From positions 404,896-468,895 of the forward strand of contig NZ_LN609302.1 in NCBI RefSeq assembly GCF_001499675.1: a stretch of DNA of 64,000 nt, written 5' to 3'. Position 1 is the first letter of the stretch. Every line of letters starts with the position of its first letter. Below, piece after piece: positions 27,238 to 36,550 of this stretch. Made by a program: the position numbers and the translations under genes. Under the pieces are notes generated by a model. The model saw nothing but the letters and a program-made list of their open reading frames with translations. It searched no databases and had not been told where the DNA came from. The DNA is from Acetobacter ghanensis (lineage in GTDB: Bacteria; Pseudomonadota; Alphaproteobacteria; Acetobacterales; Acetobacteraceae).

Positions 27238-28692
27238 ATGCGGATGCACGAAGAGTTTGGAGCCGCTCCCCTTTCTGGCGGTAATGTTCCTGAATATACG
27301 GTTTCGGAAATTTCCGGCGCAATCCGGCGTACGCTGGAGGGCTCGTTCAGCCGCGTGCGCGTGCGTGGCGAAATTACGGAATTCAAACGCTACCCCTCCG
27401 GGCATATCTATTTTTCGCTCAAGGATGAGCGGGGCAAGATTTCCGGCGTGGTCTGGCGCGGTAGTGTCAGCCGCCTTGGGCTGGTGCCTGAAAACGGGCT
27501 GGAAATTATTGCAACCGGCAAGGTCTCCGCTTACGGCGAGCGTTCAAGCTACCAGCTTGTTGTGGAGCGCATGGAATATGCCGGGGAAGGTGCCCTGCTT
27601 GCCCGTATTGAGCGCCTGCGCCTTAAACTGGGAGAGGAGGGGCTGTTTGACCCTGCCCGTAAACGGACCATCCCTTTGCTGCCACGGGTTATCGGGCTTG
27701 TGACATCCCCTCAGGGCGCGGTGCTGCACGATATTTGTACAACCCTTAAACGGCGCTTCCCTCGCCCGGTCGTGCTGTGGCCTGTCCCCGTGCAGGGGGA
27801 AGGTGCCGCAGCCCAGATTGTGGCGGCCATTAACGGGTTTTCCGCGTTGGATGGCACGGGTGCGGTGCCCCGCCCGGATGTGCTGATTGTGGCACGTGGT
27901 GGTGGCTCGCTCGAAGACCTGATGGCGTTTAATGATGAAAGCGTGGTCAGGGCCGCAGCCGCCTGCTCTATTCCCCTGATTTCCGCCGTAGGGCACGAGA
28001 CCGATACAACCCTGATCGACTTTGCATCCGATCGGAGGGCGCCCACGCCAACCGCCGCGGCAGAAATGGCGGTTCCTGTCCGAAGCGAACTGCTGGCGGA
28101 TATTGAACATCGCGCAGCCCGTGCAACAGGCGCTCTGGCGCGGCAGATGCAAACCGTTCGCCTGCGGTTGGACAGGGCGGCAGCCTGTCTGCCGGACCTG
28201 CCTGCTCTGATGCAAACAGCCCGGATGCAGCTGGATGACCGGGGCCGTAGGCTGGATGTTGCCCTGCCTGCCCTTGTTCGTCGGCGCAAGGCAGATCTGG
28301 TTGCGGTTGAGCGGCATATGCCTGCGGTGGAAACGCTTTTGTCCGGGCGTAGAACACGCCTTGCCGTGCTGGCTGGCGCTTTTCAGGGGGGAATGCAGCA
28401 TACGTTGCAACGTCAGGAGGTGCGTCTGGGCCGTTGCCGTGTATCTCCTGCCCCACTCATGGCGCTTTTGCGTGAGCGGCGGATTGCCCTTGGTGGTCTT
28501 GTCGGGCAGCTGGAGGCCGTGTCTCCTCAGGCTGTGCTGGCGCGTGGGTACGCATTGGTCACATCCGACGGTCACCCGGTTACACATGCGGCGGAGTTGA
28601 AGAATGGCCAGCAGGTTGACCTGACCTTTGGCGATGGTGCGCGCCGTGCTGTTATAGGGGGCCGACCGGTGCAGGGGCTTCTGGATCTGTAA
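27238..28692 (+). CDS. xseA: Exodeoxyribonuclease VII large subunit
   Basis: Catalytic subunit of the single-strand exonuclease ExoVII. An N-terminal OB fold (YTVSEISGAIRRTLE, RVRGEITEFKRYPSGHIYF, LKDERGKI) is followed by the nuclease core (LVTSPQGAVLHDI, RGGGSLEDLMAFNDE, GHETDTTLIDFASDRRAPTP) and a coiled-coil C-terminus. At 484 aa it is full length. xseB is not adjacent. It diverges from purD. Confidence 0.97.
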   Translation: MRMHEEFGAAPLSGGNVPEYTVSEISGAIRRTLEGSFSRVRVRGEITEFKRYPSGHIYFSLKDERGKISGVVWRGSVSRLGLVPENGLEIIATGKVSAYGERSSYQLVVERMEYAGEGALLARIERLRLKLGEEGLFDPARKRTIPLLPRVIGLVTSPQGAVLHDICTTLKRRFPRPVVLWPVPVQGEGAAAQIVAAINGFSALDGTGAVPRPDVLIVARGGGSLEDLMAFNDESVVRAAAACSIPLISAVGHETDTTLIDFASDRRAPTPTAAAEMAVPVRSELLADIEHRAARATGALARQMQTVRLRLDRAAACLPDLPALMQTARMQLDDRGRRLDVALPALVRRRKADLVAVERHMPAVETLLSGRRTRLAVLAGAFQGGMQHTLQRQEVRLGRCRVSPAPLMALLRERRIALGGLVGQLEAVSPQAVLARGYALVTSDGHPVTHAAELKNGQQVDLTFGDGARRAVIGGRPVQGLLDL

Positions 28693-28785
28693 GCCCATGT
28701 TGAGCCAGAGCGGGCAACAGGGTTATGTTGGCCTACCTACAACCGTGTGGGCAATAAGCCACATCGTGCTGAAAGACTGAAGTGC

Positions 28786-29127
28786 ATGTCCATTCATGTT
28801 TGTATCAGGGCTATGGGAGCCTGCCTTACGCTAGGGTTACTGGCCGGTTGCGCCAGTCAGCCAGCCCGTATTCCCCCCCAGAGCTTTGCGCCGGGGCTGA
28901 GTGGTGAAACACCTCCCCCCGCGAACGAAAGCCAGTTGGTGAACGACCCTTCCGCTCCGGCTGATACCCCTTTGTGTGGTGCCGCCGCGCGGGAAGCCAT
29001 GGCCATGGCCGTGCAGAATTACCCCCAGCCTCTTGCATCAGGGAACAGCTGCACACGCAGTGCGTGCTTTAACACCCAGACAGGCACCTATATTGCCGCA
29101 GATGGCACACAGCGGGTCTGCCGCTAG
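28786..29127 (+). CDS. Hypothetical lipoprotein
   Basis: About 113 aa from the ATG at MSIHVCIRAMG. A lipobox LLAGC places the acylated Cys near residue 22. The mature domain is Pro-rich at first and then has four Cys (PLCGAAAREA, NSCTRSACF, QRVCR) that could make two disulfides. No family recognised. It lies between xseA and tRNA-Leu. Confidence 0.65.
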   Translation: MSIHVCIRAMGACLTLGLLAGCASQPARIPPQSFAPGLSGETPPPANESQLVNDPSAPADTPLCGAAAREAMAMAVQNYPQPLASGNSCTRSACFNTQTGTYIAADGTQRVCR

Positions 29128-29222
29128 GGTACACAGGGTGTGTCCTTGCCGCTTTTGTGCTATAAATGCCGCCAAGTGCTCTTTTCCGGGCGGCCATTTG
29201 CTGGTAGGGGAAAAAGCAGTTC

Positions 29223-29309
29223 GCGAGAGTGACGGAACTGGTAGACGTAGTCGACTCAAAATCGACCGCCCTTACGGGCTTAGGGGTTCGAGTCCCCTCT
29301 CTCGCACCA
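29223..29309 (+). tRNA. tRNA-Leu(CAA)
   Basis: 87-nt class II tRNA. The acceptor is GCGAGAG/CTCTCGC; the anticodon stem GTCGA/TCGAC holds the loop CTCAAAA (anticodon CAA). A variable arm GCCCTTACGGGC, the T-arm GGTTCGAGTCC and an encoded CCA follow. Confidence 0.96.
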
Positions 29310-29340
29310 GACTTGTCCCTTCCTCTTCTCGGCCAAGGTA

Positions 29341-30516
29341 ATGAACGCCCTTTCCCCTTCCGTTTCGTCCCGTCCGGCCAGCCGCCCTCTTAATCCCTGC
29401 TTTTCGTCTGGTCCGTGCGCCAAACGTCCGGGGTGGAGCGTTGCCGCGTTGTCCAATGCGCTGGTTGGCCGCTCCCATCGTTCGCCAGAAGGGCGTGCAC
29501 GCCTGAACGAGGTTATTGTGCGGTCTCGCAAAATTCTGGGCGTGCCCGATGGCTGGCGGGTTGGGATTGTGCCCGCGTCCGATACCGGGGCGGTGGAAAT
29601 GGCCCTGTGGTCCCTGCTGGGCGCGCGCCCGGTGGACGTGCTGGCGTTTGAAAGTTTTTCCGCCCTGTGGGCGCAGGACATCGTAACCCAGCTTAAGCTG
29701 GAACAGACCCGTGTGCTCAAGGCGGATTATGGTCAGCTCCCTGACCTGTCCGAGGTCAACTGGGCGCATGATGTTGTGCTGGCATGGAATGGCACCACGT
29801 CTGGTGTGCGCCTGCCATCAGCCGATGCCATTCCCGCAGAGCATGAGGGACTGGTGATCTGCGATGCAACCTCCGCAGCTTTTGCCATGGACCTGCCGTG
29901 GGACCGGTTGGATGTGGTCACATGGTCATGGCAGAAGGCTCTTGGGGGGGAGGCGGCTCATGGGATGATCGCCCTTTCACCCCGTGCGGTGGAACGTCTG
30001 GAAACCTTCAAGGCGCCGCGCCCTCTGCCCAAGATTTTCCGTATGACATCCAAAGATGCCCTGATTGAAGGAATCTTCAGGGGGGACACGATTAACACAC
30101 CGTCCATGCTGTGTGTGGAAGATGCGCTGGATAGCCTGCGTTGGGCGGAATCCGCCGGAGGGCTGGAAGGGCTTAAAGCGCGCTCTCAGGCTAATCTGGC
30201 CGCTGTTGCCGCGTGGGTTCAAAAAACCGACTGGGTGTCCTTTCTGGCGGAAAAAGAGGCAGAACGTTCCTCTACGGCCATTTGCCTGCGTATTGTCGCA
30301 CCGTGGTTTCTGGCGCTAACGCGGGAAGAACAGACAGCAACAGTGAAAAAAATGCTGGCTGTGCTGGATAAGGAAGGGATTGCGTTTGACCTTGCCAGCT
30401 ACCGTGATGCGCCTGTGGGTCTGCGCATATGGGGCGGTGCTACGGTGGAAGCCGCAGATGTTGCCGCTTTGCTGCCATGGCTGGACTGGGCGTTTGCACA
30501 GGTTGTGCCGGCATAA
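29341..30516 (+). CDS. serC: Phosphoserine aminotransferase
   Basis: PLP enzyme of the serine pathway (3-phosphohydroxypyruvate to phosphoserine), of the shorter alphaproteobacterial SerC type. N-terminal [22 protein letters not shown] and the Schiff-base lysine K199 in [13 protein letters not shown] are visible; 391 aa. serA, usually the next gene in alphaproteobacteria, is absent here; a terminator follows instead. Confidence 0.94.
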   Translation: MNALSPSVSSRPASRPLNPCFSSGPCAKRPGWSVAALSNALVGRSHRSPEGRARLNEVIVRSRKILGVPDGWRVGIVPASDTGAVEMALWSLLGARPVDVLAFESFSALWAQDIVTQLKLEQTRVLKADYGQLPDLSEVNWAHDVVLAWNGTTSGVRLPSADAIPAEHEGLVICDATSAAFAMDLPWDRLDVVTWSWQKALGGEAAHGMIALSPRAVERLETFKAPRPLPKIFRMTSKDALIEGIFRGDTINTPSMLCVEDALDSLRWAESAGGLEGLKARSQANLAAVAAWVQKTDWVSFLAEKEAERSSTAICLRIVAPWFLALTREEQTATVKKMLAVLDKEGIAFDLASYRDAPVGLRIWGGATVEAADVAALLPWLDWAFAQVVPA

Positions 30517-30560
30517 CGTAAGGTGCTGATTATGGTCAGCCTTCCTTGCTGACTTTAAAA

Positions 30561-30592
30561 AGGCTGTGTGCAGGGCACACGGCCTTTTTTTA
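30561..30592 (+). terminator. Rho-independent terminator after serC
   Basis: AGGCTGTGTGC and GCACACGGCCT form a stem with one mismatch and an AGG loop, followed by a T run; A residues precede it. Confidence 0.88.
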
Positions 30593-30674
30593 TGTCCGAG
30601 TAAAGCGCGGATGGAGGCGCATAATCGGAAAAAAACATGATCTGATCAAAAGTATTTCAAATAGACCAATATAA

Positions 30675-30706
30675 AAAGGGCGGAAGGAAATATCCTTCCG
30701 CCCTTT
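30675..30706 (-). terminator. Terminator of the adhP-aldehyde dehydrogenase unit
   Basis: AAAGGGCGGAAGGA and TCCTTCCGCCCTTT form a near-perfect 14-bp stem with a short loop. Read on the minus strand a T run follows, placing it 25 bp past the aldehyde dehydrogenase stop. It may work in both directions. Confidence 0.9.
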
Positions 30707-30730
30707 GCCGTTAATGCCGATGAAAAGGCA

Positions 30731-32122
30731 TTAGAACGGTGCGTCAATGTCCACAATGTCGATCAGCTTGGCATTGACGAACTCTTTAAGGCCAAGCCCC
30801 AGCAGTTCGCGGCCAAAGCCGGAGCGCTTGACGCCACCAAACGGCAGGTCGGCCTTAACCATGGTCGGATGGTTGATGTACACCATGCCCGTATCAATCT
30901 GTCGTGCCAGTTCTGCACCACGTTCTTCGTCTTTGGTGAAGATGGAGCCACCAAGCCCGTAAGGGGAGTCATTGGCAATTTCAATGGCGTGATCAGCATC
31001 TTTTGCACGGAACAGCATCGTTACCGGGCCAAAGAATTCCGTATGCCGGGCCGGATTACCTTCTTCCAGGTTGGTCAGAATAACCGGGCGGAAGAAGCAG
31101 CCCTTATTTGGCATTTCCAAAGGAATTTCTTCAGCTTTTGCGCCCTGCGCCACGGCGTCCGCAACCTGCTGCTTCAACCCTTCCACAGCTCCGCGGGAGG
31201 AGAGAGGGGGCAACGTGGTGGCCGGGTCCATAGGGTCACCCATGCGCAGTGCGGAAACGCCTTTGCGGTACAGCTCTACAAACTTGTCGTAAATGCCGTC
31301 TTCCACAATCATGCGCTTGGCGTTTACGCACACCTGCCCACCATTCCAGTGGCGGCCATAAACAGCCCATTTGGCAGCTTTTTCCACGTCGGCATCGTTC
31401 AGCACGATCAGTGCGTCCGAACCACCCAGTTCCATGGTGCACTTTTTAAGGGCAAGCCCTGCTTCAGATGCCACTTTGGCGCCAGCCCCTTCGGAGCCAG
31501 TCAGCGCCACGCCACGCACGCGCGGGTCAGCAATAATTTTAGCCAGCTGGTCACGCGTGGGGTAGAGGTTCTGGAAGCCACCTTCCAGCAGACCTGCATC
31601 ATGCATCAGCTTTTCCATGGCGGCGGCACACTGTGGCACGTTGGAGGCGTGCTTGAGAATGACCACGTTACCAGCGGAAAGCTGCGGGGCAATAATGCGG
31701 GCAACCTGATAGTAGGGGAAGTTCCACGGTTCAATGGCCAGAAGAATACCCTGCGCTTCGAACACAATCTTGGCGCGGCCTTCCTTAACGGAGGCAAGGG
31801 GGAGTACTTCGGGGGCCAGAAGGCGCTCGGCATTGACGGCGTAATATTCAAAAATTGCCGCCGAAAGCTCGGTTTCTGCTTTGGCCTCAGCATAAAGCTT
31901 ACCCATTTCAAGGGTCAGCAGCTTGGAGTATTCGTCCACGTTTGCGCGCAGAAGATCTGCGGCTTTTTGCAAAACGCGTGCACGTTCAGCAAAGGATGTG
32001 TTTTTCCACTTTTTGAAGGCAGTATGACCCTTGTCGAGTGCCGTATCAACTTCGGCATCGGTTGGGTTCGGAAAAACCTTGACCTGTTCTTCGGTAAAAG
32101 GGTTTGTCGTTGCGTAAGCCAT
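30731..32122 (-). CDS. NAD(P)-dependent aldehyde / succinate-semialdehyde dehydrogenase
   Basis: ALDH superfamily, 463 aa. The cofactor loop IEPWNFPYYQ, the general base Glu231 in MELGGSDALIV and the nucleophile Cys265 in GGQVCVNAKR are intact, as is the EIFGPV-like EFFGPVTMLF. It most resembles the GabD/Sad succinate-semialdehyde dehydrogenase subgroup, but acetaldehyde is possible given the adjacent alcohol dehydrogenase. The ATG at MAYATTNPF has an AGGA site. It starts 36 bp after adhP, so the two are likely co-transcribed. Confidence 0.9.
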   Translation of the reverse strand: MAYATTNPFTEEQVKVFPNPTDAEVDTALDKGHTAFKKWKNTSFAERARVLQKAADLLRANVDEYSKLLTLEMGKLYAEAKAETELSAAIFEYYAVNAERLLAPEVLPLASVKEGRAKIVFEAQGILLAIEPWNFPYYQVARIIAPQLSAGNVVILKHASNVPQCAAAMEKLMHDAGLLEGGFQNLYPTRDQLAKIIADPRVRGVALTGSEGAGAKVASEAGLALKKCTMELGGSDALIVLNDADVEKAAKWAVYGRHWNGGQVCVNAKRMIVEDGIYDKFVELYRKGVSALRMGDPMDPATTLPPLSSRGAVEGLKQQVADAVAQGAKAEEIPLEMPNKGCFFRPVILTNLEEGNPARHTEFFGPVTMLFRAKDADHAIEIANDSPYGLGGSIFTKDEERGAELARQIDTGMVYINHPTMVKADLPFGGVKRSGFGRELLGLGLKEFVNAKLIDIVDIDAPF

Positions 32123-32158
32123 CGGAAAAATCCTTTTGTTTGTCAATGTTGACGGGGG

Positions 32159-33187
32159 TTAGTTTCTGAAGTCCAGAACAACGCGCCCTTCAACACGACC
32201 ATTCTTGAGATCATCAAATATCTGATTGATGTTTTCAAGTCTGTCAGTCTTGGTGACCGAGGTCACTTTTCCTTCAGCAAAGAAAGAGAGCGCCTCAATC
32301 ATGTCCAGCCGGGTGCCTACAATGGAACCACGGATGGTAATGGCGTTCATGACCATGTCAAAAATAGAAATGGGGAAATCCCCCGGTGGCAGACCATTAA
32401 GGACCAGTGTGCCACCAGCGCGAACATACCCCATGGCCTGAGAAAAAGCCTTGGTGGAAACAGCTGTGATCAATCCTCCGTGAACGCCGCCAACTTCCTT
32501 TTGCATAAAGGCTGCCGGGTCAGTTGTTTTGGCGTTAACGGTGTGCACTGCGCCAAGTTTCCGTGCCGTTTCAAGTTTGGCATCGTCAATATCGACGGCA
32601 ATCATGTTCAGGCCCATGGCAACGCCATACTGGATAGCCATCTGGCCCAGCCCACCAGCACCAGACACAGCAACCCAGTCCCCTGCGTGCGTGTCAGTCA
32701 TCTTCAGGCCTTTATAAACGGTCAGACCTGCGCACAGAACTGGTGCAATTTTAATGGGGTCCGCCCCGGCTGGAATGTGGGCAACGTAGTTAGGGTCCGC
32801 CACGACATATTCAGCAAAGCAGCCATTAACGGAATAGCCCGTCTCTTCCTGCTTCTGGCACAGGGTTTCCCACCCGGCAAAGCAGTGTTCGCAGTGACCA
32901 CAGGCCGAATAAAGGAACGGAACGCCAACCACGTCTCCTTCCTTTATCCAGTCAACATTGCTGCCAACCGCAACCACGGTGCCCACGCCCTCATGCCCCG
33001 GAATAAACGGGAGGGTCGGTTTTTTGGGCCAGTCACCGCTGGCTGCGTGCAGGTCTGTGTGGCAGACACCGCAGGCGATCATCTTAACCAGAATCTGGTT
33101 GGTGTTGATGGAGGGAATGTCCAGTTCTTCAAGCGTGAGCGGCTTGCCAAATTCATGGACGACAGCGGCTTTCATCTTGCCTGACAT
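32159..33187 (-). CDS. adhP: Zinc-dependent alcohol dehydrogenase AdhP
   Basis: Medium-chain NAD(H)-linked cytoplasmic alcohol dehydrogenase, 342 aa. Catalytic-zinc residues are Cys42 (CGVCHTDLH) and His65 with Glu66 (GHEGVGTV). Structural zinc Cys are 96, 99, 102 and 110 (CGHCEHCFAGWETLC). The cofactor motif GAGGLGQMA is intact. It lies downstream of pntAa-pntAb-pntB, separated by a terminator-like hairpin, and upstream of an aldehyde dehydrogenase. Acetic acid bacteria use such soluble enzymes besides their membrane PQQ-ADH. Confidence 0.95.
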   Translation of the reverse strand: MSGKMKAAVVHEFGKPLTLEELDIPSINTNQILVKMIACGVCHTDLHAASGDWPKKPTLPFIPGHEGVGTVVAVGSNVDWIKEGDVVGVPFLYSACGHCEHCFAGWETLCQKQEETGYSVNGCFAEYVVADPNYVAHIPAGADPIKIAPVLCAGLTVYKGLKMTDTHAGDWVAVSGAGGLGQMAIQYGVAMGLNMIAVDIDDAKLETARKLGAVHTVNAKTTDPAAFMQKEVGGVHGGLITAVSTKAFSQAMGYVRAGGTLVLNGLPPGDFPISIFDMVMNAITIRGSIVGTRLDMIEALSFFAEGKVTSVTKTDRLENINQIFDDLKNGRVEGRVVLDFRN

Positions 33188-33210
33188 AATCTACGCCTTT
33201 TTTTGCGAAT

Positions 33211-33243
33211 AAAAAAACGGGAGAAACCTTCCGGTTCCTCCCG
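33211..33243 (-). terminator. Terminator or attenuator between pntB and adhP
   Basis: On the minus strand CGGGAG and CTCCCG enclose a second AACC/GGTT stem, followed by seven T (33217-33211). The hairpin begins 8 bp after the pntB stop, and adhP starts only 23 bp beyond the T run. There is no room for an independent adhP promoter after it, so partial readthrough or a promoter inside pntB is implied. Confidence 0.85.
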
Positions 33244-33250
33244 CTTGCCC

Positions 33251-34667
33251 TTAGGCAGTGCCGAGTGCCTTGACGGCTTCGACCATTTTGGAGAGCACGG
33301 CCTGTGCATCCCCAAAGACCATGGTGCAGTTCTTTTGGAAGAACAGCGGGTTCTGCACCCCGGAGTAACCTGTGCCAGCACCCCGCTTGATGACAAATAC
33401 CTGACGGGCCTTGTAGGCGTTCAGGATAGGCATCCCATAAATCGGGGAGGATTTATCGGTCAGGGCTTCGGGGTTGACCACGTCGTTTGCACCAATAATC
33501 AGGGCCACATCGGTGGTGGCAAAGCTGTCGTTAATATCGTCCATATCGTAAATCATGTCGTATGGAACGCCAGCTTCGGCCAGCAGCACGTTCATGTGCC
33601 CCGGCATGCGGCCTGCCACGGGATGGATGGCGAATTTGACATCCACACCATCAGCCACAAGCATTTTAACAAATTCGTACAGCTTCTGCTGTGCCTGCGC
33701 CACGGCCAGACCATAACCCGGCACGATAATGACGCTGGAGGCATACCGCATGGAGGTTGCGGCATCCGACGGGTCGGCAGACTTCATTTCCCCTTCTGGG
33801 CCTTTGGCGGCGCTTGCCGTGTCACCAAAGTTGCTGAACAGGACGTTGGTGAGCGAGCGGTTCATGGCTTTTGCCATCAGGGCGGTCAGCAGGGTGCCAG
33901 CCGAACCCACAACCATACCGGCAATCATCAGGGCGGGGTTGCCCATAACGTAGCCTTCAAGCCCAACGGCCAACCCGGTAAAGGCGTTGTAGAGCGAGAT
34001 CACCACCGGCATGTCCGCCCCACCAATGGGAAGGGTCATGCAGATGCCAAACAGCAGGGCCGCACCAAAGAACAGAATACCCGGCAGCACGCCTGTGGGG
34101 GTGCCATACTGCATGACCGTCAGGGCGCCAAGCACCAGAGCGATCAGGAACAGGGCGGCATTGAAGATGCGCTGCCCGCCAAAACGCACGGGTTTCCGCA
34201 TCCGGCCATCAAGTTTGGCCCATGCGATGATCGACCCGGTAAAGGAGATGCAGCCAATCAGCGCACCCACAATGGTGACACTGAGGTGCAGGCCAGATGT
34301 GGCATGGTCAGACAGCAGGCTGACAGCGGCCAGAGAAGCAGCCGAACCACCACCCATGCCGTTAAAAAATGGCAACCATCTGGGGCATGGCGGTCATCTG
34401 CACCGTGCGGCCGCGCCAGCCGGTCCACAGGCAGCCCAGCAGCAGCGCCACAACAGCCAGTGCAACATTGACCAACAGATGTGGGCGCGCATCGGGGCTT
34501 ACGTTGAACAGGTTGAGGAACGTGGCCCCAACCACAAAAACCATGCCATACCCGGCCGTAACAATGCCGGACACGGCGGTAACGGGGGAAGACATGGCCT
34601 TCAGCCCGTAAATGAACAGTCCTGCGGCAATCAGTCCGCTCAGACCAACAATGTATTCGATAAACAT
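33251..34667 (-). CDS. pntB: NAD(P) transhydrogenase subunit beta PntB, frameshifted
   Basis: Membrane and NADP-binding subunit of the proton-translocating transhydrogenase. Frame 1 (from 34667) encodes the first helices and ends VQMTAMPQMVAIF at a TAA. The homology resumes one base on as NGMGGGSAASLAAVSLL and runs to the C-terminal NADP domain (VPGYGLAVAQAQQKL, GRMPGHMNVLLAEA, GANDVVNP). Together about 470 aa, the normal length. The break is at GCC ATT TTT TAA C (A6 on the plus strand, 34364-34369): one T too many, or a +1 shift. It may be a sequence error, since all other features are intact. Confidence 0.88.
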
Positions 34668-34668
34668 G

Positions 34669-34995
34669 TTACTGCTGGCCTTTTTTCTCTGATGTCTGTT
34701 TCTGGCTCGGGCGGAACATGGCCAGCATACGGTCGGTCACGACGTAGCCGCCCATGACGTTCCCTGCGCCCAGAAAAACGCCAACAAAACCAATAATCTG
34801 TCCGGTCAGCGTGGTGGCGTTGAACAGCGCATCCAGCGCGCCAACCACCACAATGCCGTGGATAAAATTGGAGCCGGACATAAGGGGCGTATGCAGGATG
34901 GAGGGCACCCGGCTAATCACCACGTAGCCGGTAAATGCGGCCAGCATGAAGATGTAGAGGGCGATAATGAAGGTCATGGATGTTACGGAATCCAT
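34669..34995 (-). CDS. pntAb: NAD(P) transhydrogenase subunit alpha part 2 (PntAb)
   Basis: Small membrane subunit of the three-gene transhydrogenase, 108 aa with three hydrophobic helices (FIIALYIFMLAAFTGYVVI, HGIVVVGALDALF, IIGFVGVFLGAGNVMGGYVV). It overlaps the pntAa stop and abuts the pntB start, so the three are coupled. Confidence 0.93.
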   Translation of the reverse strand: MDSVTSMTFIIALYIFMLAAFTGYVVISRVPSILHTPLMSGSNFIHGIVVVGALDALFNATTLTGQIIGFVGVFLGAGNVMGGYVVTDRMLAMFRPSQKQTSEKKGQQ

Positions 34996-36143
34996 TATGC
35001 TTTCTCCGCTGGTGTGCCTTCGATGACCTTCTGGATGGCGGCATTGGTAATCTTGCCATCGTGGGTCAGCGTGGTGCCGGTTATGACTTCGTCTGTAAAA
35101 TCGGGCTTGAGCACACCATCATGCAGAACCTGCTCCAGCAGGTTGTAGATGTTCTTGGCGTACAGTTCACTGGCCTGAGCTGCCAGACTGGAAGGCAGGT
35201 TGGTCGGACCAACCAGAACCACAGGGCCAACCTTGGTTATTTCGCCTGCCTTGGTGCCTTCACAGTTGCCACCATTGGGGGCCCCCATGTCCACCACCAC
35301 GGACCCTTCCTTCATGCCAGCAAGCTGTTCCGCATCAATCAGGCGCGGGGCTTTACGGCCGGGGACGGCGGCTGTGGTAATAATCAGGTCTGCCTGTGCA
35401 ATGTGCTGGGAAAGTGCAGCCCGGACCTTGGCTTTTTCTTCATCCGTCAGTTCGCGGGCATAACCGCCTGCGCCGCGGGCATCGACCCCGGTATCCACAA
35501 ACTTGGCGCCAACGGACTCTGCTTCTTCCTTTGTTTCGGGGCGCACGTCGTAGCCTTCGCATACGGCGCCCAGACGGTGCGCCGTGGCCAGCGCTTGCAG
35601 GCCCGCAACACCAAGCCCCATGACCAACACACGGGCTGCACGTAGCGAGCCAACGGCGGTTGTCATCATGGGCAGGATTTTCTGCATATGGACGCTGCCC
35701 AGCAGCGGAGCGTAATACCCGGCGAGCGCTGCCTGGCTGGACAGAGCGTCCATGGCCTGCGCACGGCTGATACGAGGGATAAGCTCCATGGCAAAAGTGG
35801 TAATTTTGCCATCCCGTAGCGCCTTGACCAGTTCAGGCTGGGTTTGGGCGTAAATGAAGGAAACCAGCAGGGCGCCGGGCTTCATTTTTTTGACGGTATC
35901 AACCGAGGGGGGCTGGACGGCCAGCACAATGTCCGCATCTGCAACCAGCTTCCCTATGTCGGGCTCCTGCGTTACCTGCGCCTTTGTGTAAGCATCGTCC
36001 GTGTAGGTTGCAGCACTTCCGGCTCCCTGCTCCAGAACAAGATTTGCCCCAAGCTTGGCTATGCGCTGCGCTACCGCGGGAATCATGGCAACCCGGCGTT
36101 CGTCGGGTTGCGTTTCCTTCAGGATGGCAATTTTAACGGTCAC
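34995..36143 (-). CDS. pntAa: NAD(P) transhydrogenase subunit alpha part 1 (PntAa)
   Basis: NAD(H)-binding domain I of transhydrogenase, homologous to alanine dehydrogenase. VKIAILKETQPDERRVAMIP opens the family sequence, and MELIPRISRAQAMDALSSQ, VLVMGLGVAGLQALATAHRLGA (given here as two motifs, MGLGVAG and LGAVCEGYDVR) and AGEITKVGPVVLVGPTN follow. The GTG at 36143 follows GGGAAAAG and gives about 382 aa, the usual length; ATGs at 36161 and 36242 are alternatives. It heads the pnt operon. Confidence 0.92.
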   Translation of the reverse strand: MTVKIAILKETQPDERRVAMIPAVAQRIAKLGANLVLEQGAGSAATYTDDAYTKAQVTQEPDIGKLVADADIVLAVQPPSVDTVKKMKPGALLVSFIYAQTQPELVKALRDGKITTFAMELIPRISRAQAMDALSSQAALAGYYAPLLGSVHMQKILPMMTTAVGSLRAARVLVMGLGVAGLQALATAHRLGAVCEGYDVRPETKEEAESVGAKFVDTGVDARGAGGYARELTDEEKAKVRAALSQHIAQADLIITTAAVPGRKAPRLIDAEQLAGMKEGSVVVDMGAPNGGNCEGTKAGEITKVGPVVLVGPTNLPSSLAAQASELYAKNIYNLLEQVLHDGVLKPDFTDEVITGTTLTHDGKITNAAIQKVIEGTPAEKA

Positions 36144-36250
36144 GTTCTTTTCCCAATGCATTCTGTATGGGGGGAGGAGGGACCGGGGTGGCAGGGTAGA
36201 AAAACGGTCGTCCTCCACAACTTCTTCTGGTTGATATGACAACCATATCT

Positions 36251-36290
36251 GGGAAAGGTTGCATTGATATGCGTCAAAGAAACCTTTCCC
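36251..36290. repeat. Inverted repeat upstream of pntAa and asd
   Basis: GGGAAAGGTT at 36251-36260 is the exact complement of AACCTTTCCC at 36281-36290. A smaller GCAT-TGAT-ATGC hairpin lies in the 20-nt spacer. It sits 108 bp upstream of the pntAa GTG in the 407-bp gap between divergent pntAa and asd. It could be an operator pair or a leader RNA hairpin. The rest of the gap is AT-rich at 36290-36340 (likely promoters) and shows no gene. Confidence 0.6.
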
Positions 36291-36550
36291 TCGCGATATA
36301 AAATTATTTTTTTCATTATTGCACTTTATAAATAAGTTTCAGGCAGCATTTCTCGTAATGGTGTTCCAGTTATCAGCCGTGTGCGGGCCGCATGGGAGCA
36401 CACCGTGGGGTGCGCACGCCCTTGCGGTGGAAACTGGGGGCGGGCAATTCCATTTGCAGGCGGAATGGTCTAGGGTTCGCGCAATTGGACGGACCCCGTG
36501 CAGGTGGCCGTTTTTCTGACTTTTAACGTGCTCTGAATCAAAGGTGGATT

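Noticed and set aside
30869..32152. 427-codon open frame antisense to the aldehyde dehydrogenase
   Set aside because: Antisense shadow; ALDH catalytic motifs on the other strand are intact.
33203..34471. 422-codon open frame antisense to pntB
   Set aside because: Low-complexity His/Gly/Gln translation and full overlap with pntB.
36290..36550. Riboswitch (lysine or SAM type) upstream of asd
   Set aside because: Some hairpins can be drawn, but I find no conserved riboswitch core and no terminator-antiterminator pair.
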